47,002 nt of DNA. Source: Mnemiopsis leidyi (taxonomy: Eukaryota; Ctenophora; Tentaculata; Lobata; Bolinopsidae). The notes beneath the pieces were generated by a model that worked only from the letters and a program-made list of their open reading frames with translations, made no database searches and had not been told where the DNA came from. This document shows, piece by piece, positions 20,551-32,632 of this stretch. The position numbers were made by a program, and so were the translations under genes. The DNA lies in NCBI GenBank assembly GCA_000226015.1, contig JH154313.1, positions 103,814-150,815 of the forward strand. The letters run 5' to 3'. Positions within the stretch are counted from its first letter, which is position 1, and each line of letters opens with the position of its first letter.

Positions 20551-23500
20551 TAATACGCCAGAGAGTACATCAGGTTCTGTTTCCACTCAGCATCGTAAGG
20601 CGGGTATCGCAGATTGTTCACTGATTCCATCCCTATTGGCTTGTGAAGGACAGACTTGTGGTGGGTAAATTCGTCAAATGTTGCTTTCCCGTGATATTTT
20701 CCTGATCAGAAATTTCAAATATAAACCAAGACAAATATAGATAGTCATAGATAGAATTTTATATCGATAAAATGATTGATACATGAAAGTGGTAAGACTA
20801 GCAGTAGCAGAGAATCATGCTCCTGAATCCCGAATTGTTGGTCACCTAGCCAAGATGCTCCCTTAGCTGCCTACATGTTGCTATAACGTGAAATAAAATA
20901 CCTATCCCACTGTGCCCAACTCCTCCAAAAGGCAGGGTAGGTACCATCATGTGCATCAGACAATCGTTAACATCTAGAGTTCCAGCTGATACCCGCTTTT
21001 TTACCTGATAGTGATATTGCCTCGGTTATGAGATGGCAAACTTAGGACAGACGATGGAAATTGAGAGACCTCACAAAAGCATGGACTACAATTTGAACAG
21101 TTCTCTGGATGTTGATGGTAATTTAAGGAGGGGGTAATTACGGTAATTACAATAATTCCGGTACTAATGATAATCTCCGACCTGGTCGATAAGTTTAGCG
21201 TTGTTAGAGAAGACGTAACAGACTAAAGGTTTCTGTTTGCTCCTTATATACTTTAAAACGCTCTGGACGTCCTCGTACTCCAGGATCGGCAGTATTGGAC
21301 CGAATATCTCATCTGTCATCAGTTTTGAGTCGAGTACGGGGTTGGTGATGATTGTAGGGGCGATGTAATGTGTGTCTTCGTCCGTGGTGCCGCCTACAAA
21401 GTGGTGGAGAATTGATTTTTATATTTGAGAGGTTTTGAAAAAAAGACGTGAACAAAAACAATTGTCTTGCGATGGAATCCAAATCAATTTCACAAACAGT
21501 TATTCCGAATCCACTCATTAGGATAGCAACTAACTACTGACCTACAGCGATTGTCCCATCACTAAGAAGTGACTTGAGACGATTAAAGTGCGTTTTGTTG
21601 ATAATCCTGCGGATAAAACCTATTAGATGGACGAAAATTTGTATAGGTCTTATCGCTATTCACTTATTCGCTATTGCAAAAGTAATCAGGAAGATTTAAC
21701 CACACCAAGAAATCTGAGATATTTTCTGTTCCCCTATCCACAGACCCACACTTTATCCCCCTCCCAGCCCACCTCTCCCGAAAGTGTACCAGCTCACAGG
21801 TCTGGAAGTGTGAATCTTACCTGGCAAAACAATCACTCTGCTGAGGGTCCTCTCCGTACATGTCGGCTATGTGACTCTTCATCTTCTCTATGAGAGTAGC
21901 AATCTGCTTCTTGTGACAGTACACGTAGTCCGGGGCAATGCAGGTCTGTCCTGCGTTCACACACTGCCGGACAGGGGGCGTTATTTGTCCGCTTGATTTA
22001 CCGATCATATGGATGTCTGGTTCAAATATCATGATAGTTTGCATTGCATGGTGGTGGACGTGACAATAAATGTCGGAAGGTCGCAGCTGGACTATTGTAT
22101 AGCTAAGAATGCCGTCTGACCTTGCCCCAAATGATACGTTTTGCAGCAGTATCGATGTTTGTGTTTTCGTCCACTATAACAGGGCACTTCCCTCCGAGTT
22201 CCAGTGTTACCGGAGTCAAGTTTTCTGCTGCTGCCTTTGCTACTATTTTACCAACTGAAACACTTCCTGTGGAAAGTAAAATTCCTCATTGTATGCAGAC
22301 ACGGCACAAGTCATTTTAAGTTAATTTAATTTAAAAGGGACCAATTTAAGGTCTTTACAGTAATTCAGTTTAAGACATAGTAGCACAAGCTAACCCGTGA
22401 AAAATATATGATCCCACGTAATCGTTAACAAAGCTTTTGCAGTATCTACGCCGCCCTCGACAGTTCTGAAACAGTATAAAAAGGTAACTCTTAGTCAATA
22501 TGTTGAAAGAAAAACGATGCAAAATTCAACGATTCCTTTTAAATATGCGAACTTTATCGATGATTACATTTTAATATAAAAGAGGTTTACTGAAGGTTAA
22601 ACAGACAAACACTAAACTAGTACTGTTAACAAAGGTGAACCTGTAACAAAGCGGATCGAGGAAAAGGTCGAAGTATTTCTTCATTACTGCACTTGATGAA
22701 GGAGCAACTTCGCTTGGTTTAACAACCGCACAACACCCCGCACATATCGCTCCTTACAGGGGTTATTAGTTATTAGTGATTACTGGTTTTAAGCGTCCTG
22801 TTTATTAAAACATTAGTGCGACAGAGTTCTGTTGACCAATACATTTGACTACAAAATGAATATGGCCGACAAAAACGTATTTCTATTACATAACAGTGAC
22901 TACAATTATATATACCCCACGATTGAATCAAGAAAATACACGTTCTATTCCACAGGATGCAGATGGTATCTATTTAATGTATCACGATTTGTGACCAATG
23001 TCGATTTTAACACATAGCCACCAAATATATCATTACCATAACTGAGCTGTATTAGTTTGTATCAAAGCTGCTACTCATCCTTAAACATTTATATTTGTCA
23101 TGATCACAGCTATCACATTGGATAGTACACAGTTCCTTTGAATCAGATGTTTTACTGTACTGACCAAGCATTACTGGTCACATGATCGGCCACATGATAC
23201 ACATCTCACCAATAAGTGGACTAAGTGCAAGTTGGACAGGATAGTTCCAAGCCCCGAATATTACGACCACGCCCTTAGGTTCCGGGCAAAGGTAGGCTTG
23301 GTCGATCTTGTTGACCAGGTCCTAGGAGACGAATATTTTTTGTAAATAAAAATGAAATAATTTGACCACCGTGGTAAAATGTGCTGGAACTCGGGAACTT
23401 TCGAAATAAACCCCGTAAATTCCAAACAATCCCTAAATTGTACAGTTGCAACATGCAAGTAAAACCACTCCAAACAAGGTGTTGCATAATTAAAAAAACT

Positions 23501-24521
23501 GAAACTATTGACTATTCCAGTTGATTTTCTACTTCCCCAAATCCCTAGGAGCAAATGACTAATCCAAAACCTCCAAGCCTGATTTACCACGGTGGTGAAG
23601 CTAACTAAAACTTTTTACTACTCGAATTACCTATTAGAGGTACCATCGTACATTGTAGGGGGTAATTCCATGTGCCGATAACCAAAACCACCCCCTTCGG
23701 TTCAGGATGCTGATATGCGTAATCTAACTTGTTCACAATGTCCTATGGATCATCGGGTCAACAATCAGTGCAAATCATTATTAGTACCTGCCAGATGTAA
23801 ACATAATTACAAATACTTTAATCATCGATTAGGATACTGATTTTGATCAATTCATATTACAAATCTTCAGTCTTTGAGATATTAATTGTTAAAGTTGATT
23901 GAGATTTGAGCAAGACATTTAGACATAGTGGTTAATAACATTGATCATATGAATGACTTTGAACCCAAAGAACAAACACTACACATTAACAATAACAGAG
24001 TTCACTCACAGTTTTGACATACTGATCGGCCATCCAGCCTTTGAGATGTTTCATAGCGTAACCGAGGTCGCTCTCCGTGAATTTAAGGTCTGTACCGTTA
24101 GTTTCGGCTGGGTGTTTCTTCATGTCCTTTTGTACTGCTTCAAAGTATTCCTAAAAAGTTATAGATCACTAATGCTGTTGTGGGATGGACAAACGAATCA
24201 ACCAAGCTACCAGATGAGTATGTATTTTAAGTTGAACGGACATAATTTCCATTGAAAGTCAATTCCGAAAATTGATGATATAACTGTGTGTCCAACCCTG
24301 TGGTCAAGCTCGCTCGAAAGGACCTGTAAAATAGGTTTTCTCCCCACTTGAATTATATATGTCAAGGTTACAAATTAAGTTCAAACCTTTTCCATAGCCT
24401 TTATCATTGCAGCACATTTCTTGAGCTGTCCAATTCTATATTCGTAAGGCATAGTAACCCCTGAATCAAACGAAGTCTGTAGCTCATCTCTGATTTTGTT
24501 TAGTTCCTCTGCTAATGACAT
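20535..24521 (-). CDS. Aldehyde dehydrogenase, class 3 (ALDH3 family)
   Basis: Complete coding sequence in eleven exons read downward: 24521-24387, 24150-24010, 23742-23631 (or 23321-23210, see separate entry), 22752-22641, 22465-22395, 22266-22121, 21963-21821, 21606-21542, 21393-21182, 21004-20902 and 20701-20535. All phases agree and the product is 468 residues, the usual ALDH3 length. Landmarks in order are [10 protein letters not shown] (the Asn stabilises the oxyanion intermediate), [17 protein letters not shown] (cofactor loop), [11 protein letters not shown] (general-base Glu), [11 protein letters not shown] (catalytic Cys), EIFGPILPI and [17 protein letters not shown]. The enzyme oxidises aldehydes with NAD(P)+. 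Family members act on medium-chain, aromatic or fatty aldehydes, often at ER or plasma membrane. No membrane anchor is seen after the stop at 20535, so a cytosolic form is likely unless an alternative tail is used. It converges on SLC35D and follows the Rag gene on the same strand by ~720 bp. Confidence 0.95.
23210..23321 (-). CDS. Duplicate, probably mutually exclusive exon 3 of the ALDH3 gene
   Basis: This exon and 23631-23742 are alternative versions of the same coding segment. Both are exactly 112 nt, both begin after AG in phase 0 and end before GT in phase 1. Both encode a D-(L/I)-VNK-(I/L)-D start, then PEPKGVV and a (G)-x-WNYP motif followed by PLIG. The residues lining the motif differ: [18 protein letters not shown] here, [18 protein letters not shown] in the other. 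Because 112 is not a multiple of three, including both or neither would break the frame, so only one can be used per transcript. The exons are separated by a 309-bp intron. Both keep the catalytic Asn, so both isoforms should be active. Confidence 0.8.
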
Positions 24522-25245
24522 TATCCTGTCAGATAATGATAGATTAAGTTGTTGTGTTTTTGTTTGGTTATGATTTTTAAAATCAACTACAAAACAAATT
24601 GCAAGTGCCCAATTCAGCTGACTAAAAGGCGACTAGATACAAAAAACAGGAAGAAATTGGAAGGTGGCATGTGAGGTAGCATTTAGGTAGCAAAAGATGT
24701 CAGCATTAGGTCGAATTACACCGTATCAGGTTCCCCCAGATATTTTGCCACGGTGTCATCTCCTTATCAGGAGACTGGAGATACCGTTGCAAAACTTTAA
24801 GTGATACAAGGGTGAGTTTATAAAATGTTTTACAATGAAATGTAACAATTGTGCTCACTTTTTAATGTCAAAACTTAACTTAAACAATTAATTCTCAGCA
24901 AAGTTCATATACTCGGTTTCGATCAAATCTTCATCTTATATCATAATCTGAAAACTGGACTAAAATGTTAAATTATACCGTAACAAATACGAAATGTTAC
25001 CCAAGGCCTTATTACTTCAAAGACAACATAATTGGTGCGAAATGTTAATTCGTGAAATACATCAAACCGCTTAATTCCAAGTAACCTGGCACCTGCCCAA
25101 ATAATATCGCATGAAATTTCATGAAAAGTCTCTTATCTCATCTCTGGCATTCATGAGAACACGTCGCTAATTCACACTCGCAAACAGGGGTTACGAACAA
25201 ACCGGAATAAAATCGTAGCTTTGTTTTTGTTCTGCTAAATAGATT
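24522..25245. other. Spacer between Rag and ALDH3 genes
   Basis: 724 bp between the stop of the upstream minus-strand Rag gene and the start codon of ALDH3. It must hold the Rag 3' UTR and the ALDH3 promoter. No specific element was assigned. Confidence 0.5.
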
Positions 25246-28200
25246 CTACTTCACAGGCTTTCTTTTGAAATGTGACTTCAACACGTCATCCATGCCTTGG
25301 CTGAATTTTGCTGAAATTAATCCAATTAGCATTTCCAAATGTTACAACTTTGGTGCACACAAATTTGTTGTTCGGTGCTAATTAAAAGCAAATTTTTGAA
25401 GAATTCAAAACTCGAGTAACCCGAATATTATCGTTTAACCACGCCTGACTTGTATTATTAGAGTAATAAACTTACCAATATTGTACTCAATAAGACCAAG
25501 TTCAGCGAGACAAGAATCTTGCAGCAAACACACGAGAGTCAGATTGTTACAGATGTACTTTGTCAGGATAACCTGATAAAGTTTGTTATTCGAAACATGT
25601 TAACTGAATGATCAGATAACTGTATATGAGTCGCATAAGAATCAATACGGTGTCCCTAGTGTGTAAATTGAGCATATGCATATGATATGGTATAGTCTTA
25701 TTTCCCTTCATAAGACTTTCTTATTATTAAATTTCGATATGATCATCATTCTTTAACAAGTAAATTTTTAGTGTCCTGATGACGGCGTAGTAACGCAGAA
25801 ATATATCGATAAATTTCCATTAAATCCTCCGTCTTTACTCGAGTCGAGAAGAGAATAACAAAAACATTGTATTCGAAAAACCTTCAGCAGATTTATAGGC
25901 GTCCTCAATGAAATGCTTACAAATGAAGTACGATACCGAAAAAAAAACGGAACAAATTGATTTAGGTTCTAGATTAATGTGACAGTTCTAGAAAGAAATA
26001 ACTTGGTCCTTTAAAGTACGTACTACGTACAAATTACAATGCAATATCGACAAGTTAGAATAAGTTGCCACAAGTTTTAAATTTCATGTGGCTCGAGAGC
26101 ATTTCTAAATATTACGGATGACAGCTAGACAGTTGAAAATTCCACATGGCCAAATTCAATAAGCTTATCAATATTATCTCTATCAGTTTAAATTTAACGA
26201 CACAAAATGTGAGCAAAGCATCTATATGAGTTAAACTCTGAGTGAAACTTGTATCGAGCAAATGTTACAGGACAAAGTGGGATAGCATAGAGGCCAGTTT
26301 TAATACTTTCAACACTACTATTATACAATAATCTGACACTGATGAAAATGTAGTACATCGAAAATACTTTTTTTAAATAACTAACTGTTTCTCTAGTCGA
26401 GTTGTTTCTAGAGGCAAAAGAAAGTTGCCATTTATTCTATATGTTAAATCACAAACGGTCATTAAATAGTTGTCTATTGACTATCAACAACCGACAAGTT
26501 CATTGATAAAACGAACTGTGCAATCATCAGTTTGGTCTCGGAAATGCGCTCTCAACATAGAACATGTAGCAACGACTGGAACTCTCAGACATGCATATTT
26601 TCTAAGGTCATTGGTTACTATTTGAAGTAATATAATGTAGGCCACCTGGATAGTGTATAGCTTTAAGAAACATTCAACTTAAATTAGAACCTCAAAGTTC
26701 TGTAGCGACGCATCAGAATACAGATTAAAGGTCTAACATCGTTAATACAAAACCTAGAAAAAGGGTGGTACTAACAGTTCCGTTATCGAGATGGACGGAT
26801 GAAAACGATTTGCTATCGTAGAAAGAGAAACACTCTGGAGTGGTGTAGATGTTGGAGACATCTGCTACTAAGTCCAACATGTCACAACACATCTCGTATT
26901 TCTGGGGGAGATAATTGGTAACTCGGAGGTAATTTGAGGAGAAGGGAATCATCTTAACGATAAACTCATGGCCTGAATAAACTAGCCTGAATATTAAACC
27001 AAACATTCAAAGTGCAAATGTTTGATAATTTGCTCTACCTAAATTAAGCGAGAGCTCTACATACACATGAGAACACTTCGTGACTCATATTACAAGAGCT
27101 TCAGTCTCGTGTGGTTACTAATAATCCCGACTAAGGTAAATAAAAAGTGGGGTAGAGGGTCGGGTAAAATTCTAACATAGCCTTAGTCACGGAATTCGTT
27201 GAGATCTACAAAACGTGAAATTTTCATGTCCTTATCTCTTTCCGTTTGGCCTACAATTCGTACCCCAAAAAGCGACGTCGGGGGTTCAGGTGGTCGATAT
27301 ATATTATATAGGGATGGGCGGATGGCAACCCCTATAAAATTCAAAAATTAATGAGTAGGAAGGGGTTTGTTTACCAAGGCCCAAAATTCATGACATGGTC
27401 AATTATAGGGGTGGCAACTTTTTGTTCTTTTAAAGGAAAAGAATGATAAACATATGAGTCCGTCGAGTAGCTTTTCGGGGGTGGTTGCCACCACTCACCA
27501 GTCTAATTGATAACCATATGTCTTTACTTACATTAGTAGGAACCGACTCAGTGTCAGTAGCAATGTAACATTTTGTAGCTACGTCAAACAGTAGAACTCT
27601 GTCCATCCCACAGGGCTCTTTCAAGGCGTTCAGAAGAGCTTCGAAGGTCGACAAAAGCTGCAATAAAATATAGAGATATGATCTCTTCCATTGTTTGGGT
27701 ATTTTCTCTGAAAGTTTTCCAAATAGGCGCTCCTACTTTTCACAACATAATCATGAACAATAACCACATATTACAACTTCACAATTCACAACGATAACTC
27801 CAAAAACAATCTGACCTCAGGAATAAGTTTTTGTCCAACAATACTGAGTGCCTCAAATATGCTATAATCGTACACCGACGTAAGCTGTGTCTTTAGGTTT
27901 ATCTGGATACCAGCCTCAGATAACTCATCATTCACTTTGAAGTTAATGTCCTTGAGGGCTTCGGCTCGCTGGTCGTCAGATAAGCCGTCCACTTTGTGGA
28001 TAAACACGAAAACCTGGGAGGGGCTGAGGTGATAATCTTTATCAGGCGAAATAAGCTATCACATTTTGTTAAAAGCGAGAATGCAGTAATGCAGATACAA
28101 TTATAATGAATGCCTCCTTTTAAAAAAGTATAATTCCCAACATAATTAGACAATTTACTGTTTGCTGAGTTGGAATATATATACTGTTAGCTCGAAAGTA

Positions 28201-31200
28201 TTCGGATATGAAATCCACGTCAAATTAACGGGTCTTTCACATAAAACGAAATCTAAATTTTGGCAATTCAAACCCCCTCCTCCTTTCTTCGTACTAAAGA
28301 GTAACCATTTGAAAACTCCCCTTCCCCTAGCTGATTACGTAATATGCCAACAACCCCTATACTAATGGCAACATAGCGCGTATTGCGTAACATATTCTTG
28401 CATACTAAATCAAACGGAGGCCACAATAAAAATTGTTGAAACACTCATTACCAAATAATTGATTTTTGTCTTGTTATCTTTTTAATCGATCGAGATTAGT
28501 TGATTTCGAGGCTTGCAGCTTGTGGGACCAAAGAGAATGGCAAAAATTAAACTGCCCTTGCTCGGAAAGTCTAAATGCGTCGTTACTCGTTATAAAAAAA
28601 GTCAAAAGAACATAACATATGGGAGTTGATGAATCCGAATTTTTGGAACCAAACTGAACCACGTGGTTCAAAATTGGGACAGTTGTTTTTAGGTAAAAGT
28701 CATGCTCTGGCGAATTTTGAAGATTTACTATGATTGGTAGGGACAATGTGAAGAGGACCTGACCTTTGGAAGCCCAAAATGACGCCCCAGATTCCCAGAA
28801 TGAACGGAATGAACAAAAATGAACAGTTTAAATAAATTAGTTATTTTAAATTCCCGAAATGTCCCAAACCGATTGATTTAGGTTTGTATCGATCTAACAA
28901 GTGCCCCTGCAAATTTTGGAGGCCCTGGGTCTCTAGAACGTTCACAATGACCTGGTTCCAAAATCGTCCCAAGTTTTCCCCTGAGTATCCTGGATTTTCG
29001 AACGAAATTTGGGACAGTGATTTTAGGCTCCGTGATCCGGCGACTTATGAAGGTTTACTATAATTAGTAGTGACAATGTGAAGCGGACCTGACCGTAATA
29101 ACGCCCCAGATCCGCATAATGAACGGAATGAACAAAAATGAATAATTTCAAAAAAGTTCCCAAAATCGATTGATTTGGGTTGGTGTATCGATATAGCAAG
29201 TGTCGCTGATAAGTCTGGAGGTCTGGGAACGTTTTAAACGGCCACAATGGTCTGGTATACGTACAACTGGCCAACAGCATACCCCAGATTCCCATAATGA
29301 ACGGAATGCGGCAGCAGGGCTAGGCAACGTCTAGCAAAACTGCCATTTTTTAAACGAGACAAAATTTAAATTTTTCAGTCAATCGATATATACATATGGC
29401 CAGTTAAGGGCGGTCCGTGTAGGTTGACACCGTGCTTTCAGCTATACAATATGTATATCCTTGGCCGTGGTTGCTTTGTGCCCAGTCTTTTGGAATGATC
29501 CTTAGGATTTTGCTGAATTGCACAGCTTTCGTCTCGTGAACTTTAAACACTAGGAAATATTTCCNNNNNNNNNNNNNNGTAGGTTGACACCGTGCTTTCA
29601 GCTATACAATATGTATATCCTTGGCCGTGGTTGCTTTGTGCCCAGTCTTTTTGGAATGATCCTTAGGATTTTGCTGAATTGCACAGCTTTCGTCTCGTGA
29701 ACTTTAAACACTAGGAAATATTTCCTAGTTGTTTACAAGTCCCAAGATGGAAGTTCGGTGTTAAACTATGCCCGTTTACCGGTTTAGCCTTATCTCGTCC
29801 CCTGCTACATGGCATGTAAACAGGGATCGGCCATTTAAGGGCGGTCCGTGTAGGTTGACACCGTGCTTTCAGCTATACAATATACATAGAAATAATTTAA
29901 TTTATTCATATAAGATAAGAGGATTTGGTGCTGGAGAGGGGTCATTGACTGACGGACAACACTTGTTTTTGACTTGATGAATACCTTAACCGGTCCCAAT
30001 CCATCCCCAAAGTTGTCAAAAGAAATAACAAAAATCAATAGGAATTAAAAAGTTAAACATTTCAGTGAGCATGCTCTATCAGCAAAGCATAATGGAGAGT
30101 TTTATCATGCTTAAGATAACAGTAAAATGACGTTTTTATGTTTGGAAACAGGCATTGGCGGGTACAGCTCGCTCAAGTTGGGCAACTACATGTACAGGAA
30201 GAGGTCTTAGATATTCACCACTATCGGGGCAAGTTTTATAGCTGTAATGAAGTGAGAGCTTTGTTGAAGGCAGTGCAACACAAACACAATAATAATATAA
30301 TAAGGCAGTTAATAAGCTGACAAAGGTGTGGTGATTGTTAAGACTACAGATAATAAAATCTATCAAGTTTCTATTACCAAGTTTTTGGTGGAAAAGCATC
30401 TAACATACACATCTAACTGTCACAATCAGTGAAAGGAAGTCGGCGGAACCCGTTCTGGGGTCCTAATTCACGGTTCCAATTTGATCCCAATTTTTGGATT
30501 GATCTAATGCATATTGGATTGATGTATTGGATAAGAAATCAGAATCGCGAAAAAAGGATAAACTTTAATGAAACTCATCCCACGCGCGCCTGGTAGGTCT
30601 TGCGCGCGCACGATTTAATTCTATTATCCGCGAAAAAGAAGCTGTTAATAGCAAACTAGCGCAATCCAACTCTGTTTGAAGAAGACCCTTCAGCAAATTA
30701 GTTACATATGGGACAAAAAAGAAGTCAGGTTATGCTCGGACTTTAGAGCAGATAAAATGATCGAATCTGCACAAACCTCGATGTTGTCGAGCAATCTTTT
30801 ATTATCTAATCCTACAAGGGTCATGACAATCTTGTCCAACGCGTCCTGCAAAAGTGAAACTGACGATTTACTTTAGTTAATCAAGTGTTTTCTTCACACA
30901 TTATAGCAAACAAGAGTATGTTCAAGTCTCAAGATGTGTGCTATGATGCGTCATTCGTTCAACTCTTGTTTATTTTTTGTAAAATTCTTTCTTCATTTCA
31001 AATTTAACTGTACCTTGTATTCTTCCAAAACGTCGATAACAAAAATAAGAGCGCATTTTCCTTCAAAAATGTGAGAATAGTCCATGGCCGAATCTTCAAA
31101 CGCATCAGCCTGAAATGGAACAAGGATTGCGCCCGCTTAGTTAGGTCTCAGGCGGACGCTAGATTTCTATCCCTTCAAATCTAAAGGAGCTACTTTGCTA

Positions 31201-32632
31201 GTATCTACCCACGGCTAGAAGCAATTGAGCAGCAGATACTGTAAATAACATGTTTGTCACAAAGGTCACCGCTTAAAAGAATTCTACAGTCGCTATACCA
31301 CAGTTAAAATATTGGAATTGGGAACGGAAAGTGGAACAATTTAATCAAGCTTGAATGATGATACCGAATATATTAATGTGCGCTGCTTTTTGGTCAGGAA
31401 ACATGAACCCGGCCGTGAAACTTAAGCGATAAAAACAGACTTAAAGACTCAGCTCGCGCTGATACCAGACTAGATCTTGCCGCATAACATTTTGTCAACT
31501 TTAAAGTTTAACTGAAACTGATACAAAAATGAGGTGCATCCGAGCGCGACTATTTGTCATTCACGACCATTGCACGATTCATGAAGTCAGGTGCAATAGC
31601 TGGTTCAATTGCGTTGTGTTGATGACGCTATTTAATTTAGTCTTGCCCATTGCCGCAACATGTATTTGTTTTCTATTACCGGTCAATCGGAAAGTAACAA
31701 TTTAAGAAAAATAACTTTTTATTACTACTGGAGTATACTAGTAGCACTTAAACTTCAAATTATAGAGAGTTCAGATGAGAATAGGCGCCCTACCTCTTTT
31801 ACGACCACCACTTTAAACCATCTACTTTACTATTTTGCCGTCGGCAAAAAAGTTTTAGAGATGGGGCTACAAAAGTAGCCCCACAGTGAGATAAGGACGG
31901 GACGCCCTTGAGTCATGTATTTTGTTGGATAGTTTTGGTAATCTCTGAATTGCTTTAGTTCCCCAGTGATAGTTGGAACGATTTGTAAATGTAACCTTGA
32001 CATTAGTAAACGATTGAGAGTTTTAAACTTCAAATAGAACACCACTCACACATTATAGAAAGATGTTTTGCAGCGAGGAATAAGGAAATAAATGAACAAA
32101 AAATTCAACTGATCTAAAAACAATATTTTTAAATATGGAATAGATTTAAAGATAACGGAAGATAAAAGCAGATTTACCTGTCCAGGAAAGTCGTAGATAA
32201 CGTAGTCTATAAAGCAGTTTCTGGAAACATCTTCATGTTCCAACTGAGATATTTTGAATATTTGCAATTTTCAATTTCGAACGTAGACTTTGAAAGCCTT
32301 CATTGCCCAACAGGAAAGAATTTTCCATGTCGAATCGAGGTAGTGTCAAGAAGAAAAACGTTTTCTATTGCAATCAGTCGAAGAAAAAAAATCTTTTAAA
32401 CTGAAGAGCTGATAGAAAGAGCGCAAATTACCATTAACCAGCCTTAAAATACCTTGGTAGTGCTTTCAAGAAAAATCGTTTCATTAGCGCTCATCTTGTG
32501 AAACACGACTTTTCTGATACTGGTTTTCCCGCTGCGCCTCAGCCCAAAAAGGAGGATTTTAGGTTTAACATCGGTAATGTCATCCTCCCCCTCCGGATCG
32601 TCAAGCGGGGGAGTGTTCAGCACTTGTGGTCT
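25246..32632 (-). CDS. Rag GTPase, RagC/RagD type (first exon missing)
   Basis: Nine exons join in frame, read downward: 32632-32453, 32243-32178, 31109-31014, 30845-30777, 28013-27816, 27657-27532, 26901-26749, 25572-25476 and 25310-25246 (stop). They give 349 residues. The P-loop is [14 protein letters not shown] and the second nucleotide motif is YDFPGQ. The base-recognition motif is [13 protein letters not shown], followed by the C-terminal roadblock domain ([32 protein letters not shown]). The LRRSGK P-loop and HKVDG are typical of RagC/D rather than RagA/B. Known RagC/D pairs with RagA/B on the lysosome surface and recruits TORC1 in response to amino acids. A first exon supplying the start Met and ending in phase 0 should lie above 32632; I could not identify it. 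All introns but the last are phase 0. One 2.7-kb intron contains tandem repeats and the assembly gap. Confidence 0.93.
28676..29310. repeat. Long tandem repeat in a Rag intron
   Basis: A ~335-bp unit beginning GGGACAGT starts at 28676 and again at 29011. It contains ACAATGTGAAG-GGACCTGAC, AATGAACGGAATGAACAAAA and AACCGATTGATTTAGGTT-like motifs. A third, shorter copy of the CCCCAGATTCCCATAATGAA part starts at 29282. The units are diverged (roughly 75-80% by eye). Confidence 0.8.
29419..29725. repeat. Direct repeat on both sides of a 14-N gap
   Basis: 29419-29564 and 29579-29725 are the same sequence except for one extra T; the N run (29565-29578) lies exactly between them. The first ~35 bases appear a third time at 29849-29883, and GACACCGTGCTTTCAGCTAT also occurs at 13504. 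The identical flanks suggest that the assembler failed to merge one copy rather than a true recent duplication. Confidence 0.9.
30118..30430 (+). other. Possible short exon or fortuitous open stretch in a Rag intron
   Basis: On the plus strand an acceptor-like GGAAACAG (30145-30152) is followed by a frame reading [19 protein letters not shown] and a stop. It reads like protein, but it is only 19 residues, no partner exon was found, and it lies inside the minus-strand Rag intron. Recorded for completeness only. Confidence 0.15.
31126..31242 (-). repeat. Interspersed repeat R2, copy 3 (reverse)
   Basis: Reverse complement of the R2 motif set (CTCAATTGCTTCTAG, then ATAGAAATCTAGCGTCCG, then CCTGAGACCTAACTAAGCGG). 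It ends only 16 bp from the 3' splice site of the Rag exon 31014-31109, so it probably supplies part of the branch-point region of that intron. Confidence 0.8.
31802..31868 (-). repeat. Short hairpin-bearing repeat R3, copy 2 (reverse)
   Basis: Reverse-orientation match to 1771-1830, including the TTTTTTGCCGACGGCAAAA hairpin and AGTAAAGTAGATGGTTTAAA. The hairpin loop differs by one base but its stem is kept. Confidence 0.65.

Noticed and set aside
23953..24255. Plus-strand 100-codon frame
   Set aside because: It is the complement of ALDH3 exon 24010-24150.
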